Part shown: one piece after another, positions 4,801 through 6,085 of the stretch
How positions within the stretch are numbered: the stretch's first letter is position 1
Layout: each line of letters begins with the position of its first letter
DNA from: DASXTS01 sp036402215
GTDB taxonomy: Bacteria > Actinomycetota > Actinomycetes > Mycobacteriales > Pseudonocardiaceae
Length of the DNA stretch: 6,085 nucleotides
Assembly (NCBI GenBank): GCA_036402215.1
Contig: DASWTI010000368.1
Span: forward strand, 1-6,085
Reading direction: 5' to 3'
Translations under genes and position numbers: made by a program
Notes under the pieces: model-generated
The model's input: the letters and a program-made list of their open reading frames with translations, nothing else
What the model was told of the DNA's origin: nothing
Database searches by the model: none

Positions 4801-5247
4801 GTGCTGCACCGAGCAACCCCGGACCAGTTGGACGTCGCGACGCTCTACGAGCTCCTGCGGCTGCGAGTGGGCGTCTTCGTCGTCGAACAGGCGTGCCCGT
4901 ACCCGGAGCTGGACGGCCGGGACCTGGAACCGAGCACCGTCCACCTCTGGATCACCGGTGAGCCGGGGGACGCGGTGCTCGGCTACCTGCGGCTGCTCGC
5001 CGAGGGCGAACGGTGGCGGGTCGGCCGGGTGTGCACGGCGCGCCCGGCGCGGGGCACCGGTCTCGGCCGGGAGCTGATGCGGGCCGCGCTCGCCGAGATC
5101 GGCGACGCCGGGTCGGTGCTCGACGCGCAGTCGCACCTGGCCGGCTTCTACGGCGGGTTCGGCTACGTCCAGGACGGCGACGAGTTCCTGGAGGACGGCA
5201 TCCCGCACGTCCCGATGGTGCGCCCGGTGGGGGGCGGCGGCTCGTGA
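4801..5247 (+). CDS. ElaA-like GNAT-family N-acetyltransferase
   Basis: A 148-aa cytoplasmic acetyl-CoA-dependent acyltransferase of the ElaA branch of GNAT proteins. The N-terminal signature LYELLRLRVGVFVVEQACPYPELDGRDL (residues 15-42) is nearly the same as in E. coli ElaA as I recall it. Motif A is VGRVCTARPARGTGLGRELM (74-93), in which R84-G85-T86-G87-L88-G89 is the pyrophosphate-binding loop. DAQSHLAGFYGGFGY (108-122) supplies the motif-B tyrosine at 117, usually the general acid. EDGIPHVPM (131-139) is the ElaA-type C-terminal motif. The substrate is unknown. The GTG at 4801 is forced by an in-frame TAA twelve bases upstream and gives an N-terminus of the same length as ElaA. The CobM-like gene follows after 47 bp on the same strand and may be in the same operon. 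In M. tuberculosis a GNAT gene (Rv2851c) also lies beside cobalamin-type genes, as I recall. Confidence 0.93.
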   Translation: MLHRATPDQLDVATLYELLRLRVGVFVVEQACPYPELDGRDLEPSTVHLWITGEPGDAVLGYLRLLAEGERWRVGRVCTARPARGTGLGRELMRAALAEIGDAGSVLDAQSHLAGFYGGFGYVQDGDEFLEDGIPHVPMVRPVGGGGS

Positions 5248-5281
5248 CCTGGCACCCTGTCGGGACCGCCGTGGCGCGGGC

Positions 5282-5291
5282 GGGGGAGGGA
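5282..5291 (+). promoter_or_regulatory. Strong Shine-Dalgarno sequence of the CobM-like gene
   Basis: The purine run GGGGGAGGGA contains GGAGG (5285-5289), five bases before the ATG at 5295 and eleven before a second in-frame ATG at 5301. It favours 5295. It is the only strong ribosome binding site in the window. The gene also has no TANNNT near its start, as expected for a downstream operon gene. Confidence 0.8.
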
Positions 5292-5294
5292 AGC

Positions 5295-6085
5295 ATGGCG
5301 ATGTGTGACCGCACGACACCCGGCCGAGTGAGCTTCGTCGGTGCCGGCCCTGGCGCCGGGGACCTCGTGACGGTCCGTGGGGCGCGGCTGCTCGCCGAGG
5401 CGGACGTGGTGGCCTGGTCGTCGGCGACCGTCGCCATCGAGCTCGTCCAGGAGTTCGTGCCCCCGGGCGCCGAGGTGCTCGACATCGCGCGGCGGCCGGA
5501 GGAGGACCTGTTCCGGCTCTACCGGCGGTCCGCGGCCGAGCGGCTGGCGATGGTCCGGCTGATCGGTGGCGACGCCGGCCTGGGCAGCGGCCTCGACGAA
5601 CACCTGGAGGCCTGCCGGCGGCTCGGCCTCCGGGTCCAGGTGGTGCCCGGCGTGGCGCCGCTGGCCGCCGTGGTCGCCGCTACCGGCGGTGGCTTCGACG
5701 AGCCGACCGTGCTGGTCACCGGCTCGCCCGACGAGGTGCCGCCGCCGGAGGGCGCGATCGCGGTGACCGTCTCCGCGGCCCGCGCCGACGCCCTGGTGGC
5801 CACGCTGCGCGCCGCCGGCCGCCCCGACGACACCCCGGTGGTCGTCGGCCACAAGGCCACCCGGCCCGACGAGCTGGTGGTCACCACCACGCTCGGCCGC
5901 CTCGAACACACCGTGAAGCAGCACCGGCTCTGGCTGCCCACCATCTTCCTGGTCGGCCGCCCCCGGGCCCGCCGCGGCACCGCCCCCCGCGCCGCCAGGA
6001 CCGAGCTGCCCGAGACCCCACGCGTCCGGACGACCCCGGGCTCCGCCGGGCCGGGCGCGTCCACCAGGTCCACCGGGGCTGCCGG
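5295..6085 (+). CDS. Divergent CobM-like SAM-dependent tetrapyrrole methylase (3' end outside window)
   Basis: There are 263 codons open to the right edge. The N-terminus VSFVGAGPGAGDLVTVRGARLL (12-33) is the SAM-binding start of the tetrapyrrole methylase family. VVPGVAPLAAVVAA (116-129), RPDELVVTTTLGRL (190-203) and the closing strand IFLVG (217-221) line up best with CobM, the precorrin-4 C11-methyltransferase of cobalamin synthesis. Two things are unusual. The family GDP-x-x-Y-G loop reads GGDAGLGSG (91-99), lacking the Pro and Tyr. The stretch after PGV is about 25 residues shorter than I would expect, lacking the CobM 'LTVPE-QTVVLTR' to 'MP--E' segment. After residue 222 comes an Arg/Ala/Pro/Thr-rich tail with no recognised domain that continues past the window. 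It may be a diverged paralogue with altered substrate or activity. The methylase fold is near certain, the CobM function doubtful. Confidence 0.8.
   Translation, partial: MAMCDRTTPGRVSFVGAGPGAGDLVTVRGARLLAEADVVAWSSATVAIELVQEFVPPGAEVLDIARRPEEDLFRLYRRSAAERLAMVRLIGGDAGLGSGLDEHLEACRRLGLRVQVVPGVAPLAAVVAATGGGFDEPTVLVTGSPDEVPPPEGAIAVTVSAARADALVATLRAAGRPDDTPVVVGHKATRPDELVVTTTLGRLEHTVKQHRLWLPTIFLVGRPRARRGTAPRAARTELPETPRVRTTPGSAGPGASTRSTGAA

Noticed and set aside
3848..5077. 409-codon plus-strand frame across the lipoprotein gene and into GNAT
   Set aside because: It is Gly/Arg-rich shadow sequence overlapping two well-supported genes in other frames.
5163..5924. 253-codon minus-strand frame antisense to the CobM-like gene
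   Set aside because: It has no recognisable family and is Gly/His/Arg-rich. The plus strand shows SAM-methylase motifs and a strong ribosome binding site.
1..6085. tRNA or rRNA genes, CRISPR arrays, transposases, attachment sites, riboswitches (including a cobalamin riboswitch before the CobM-like gene)
   Set aside because: None seen. The 47-bp gap before the CobM-like gene is too short for a cobalamin riboswitch, and no evenly spaced repeats or integrase/transposase motifs occur.
1..6085. A new defence or biosynthetic system
   Set aside because: The genes fall into known housekeeping or common enzyme families and show no toxin, nuclease or synthase modules. The only candidates for novelty are the divergent methylase and the regulatory architecture.

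Overview
This is a GC-rich (visibly above 70%) actinobacterial chromosomal segment. Two genes fix the group. One is a mycothione reductase, and mycothiol occurs only in actinobacteria. The other is a type 1 methionine aminopeptidase with the proline-containing N-terminal extension of Mycobacterium tuberculosis MapB (class 1c). The heavy G/C third positions and the gene mix fit Pseudonocardiales or a relative, but I cannot name a genus. It reads as ordinary core or near-core chromosome. I see no mobile element, CRISPR, tRNA, rRNA or foreign-looking segment.

Layout. The left edge (1-156, minus) holds the first ~52 codons of a probable TPR-type protein, transcribed divergently from map (203-1060, plus). 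A short hairpin-bearing gap (1061-1099) separates map from a convergent run of four minus-strand genes. In transcription order these are an M15-family zinc peptidase lipoprotein (3827-4747), a PEBP/YbhB-like protein (3231-3770), mycothione reductase mtr (1831-3192) and an alpha/beta hydrolase (1100-1804). Divergent from the lipoprotein, across 53 bp, is an ElaA-like GNAT acetyltransferase (4801-5247, plus). It is followed by a divergent CobM-like tetrapyrrole methylase (5295 to the window end, plus, 3' end not included).

How the genes relate. Mtr reduces mycothione with NADPH and keeps the mycothiol thiol buffer reduced. The hydrolase lies 26 bp downstream and is probably co-transcribed. Map removes initiator Met. 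The PEBP protein and lipoprotein have no evident biochemical link to Mtr. GNAT and the CobM-like gene may form the start of a plus-strand operon. From memory, M. tuberculosis has a mtr / GNAT / cobalamin-gene / mapB neighbourhood (around Rv2847c-Rv2861c), and this window looks like a rearranged version of it.

The most interesting pattern is regulatory. At map, PEBP and mtr an exact TANNNT -10 hexamer ends 6-7 nt before the start codon, and the GNAT gene has a near match. This is the signature of leaderless transcription. In map, PEBP and GNAT the -10 also supplies an in-frame stop codon just ahead of the start. A 32-nt interrupted palindrome covers the PEBP stop codon and abuts the mtr -10. 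The CobM-like protein has lost the canonical GDP motif and a central segment, so it may not be a working precorrin-4 methyltransferase. I found no convincing new multi-gene system. All stretches over 300 bases are covered by genes.
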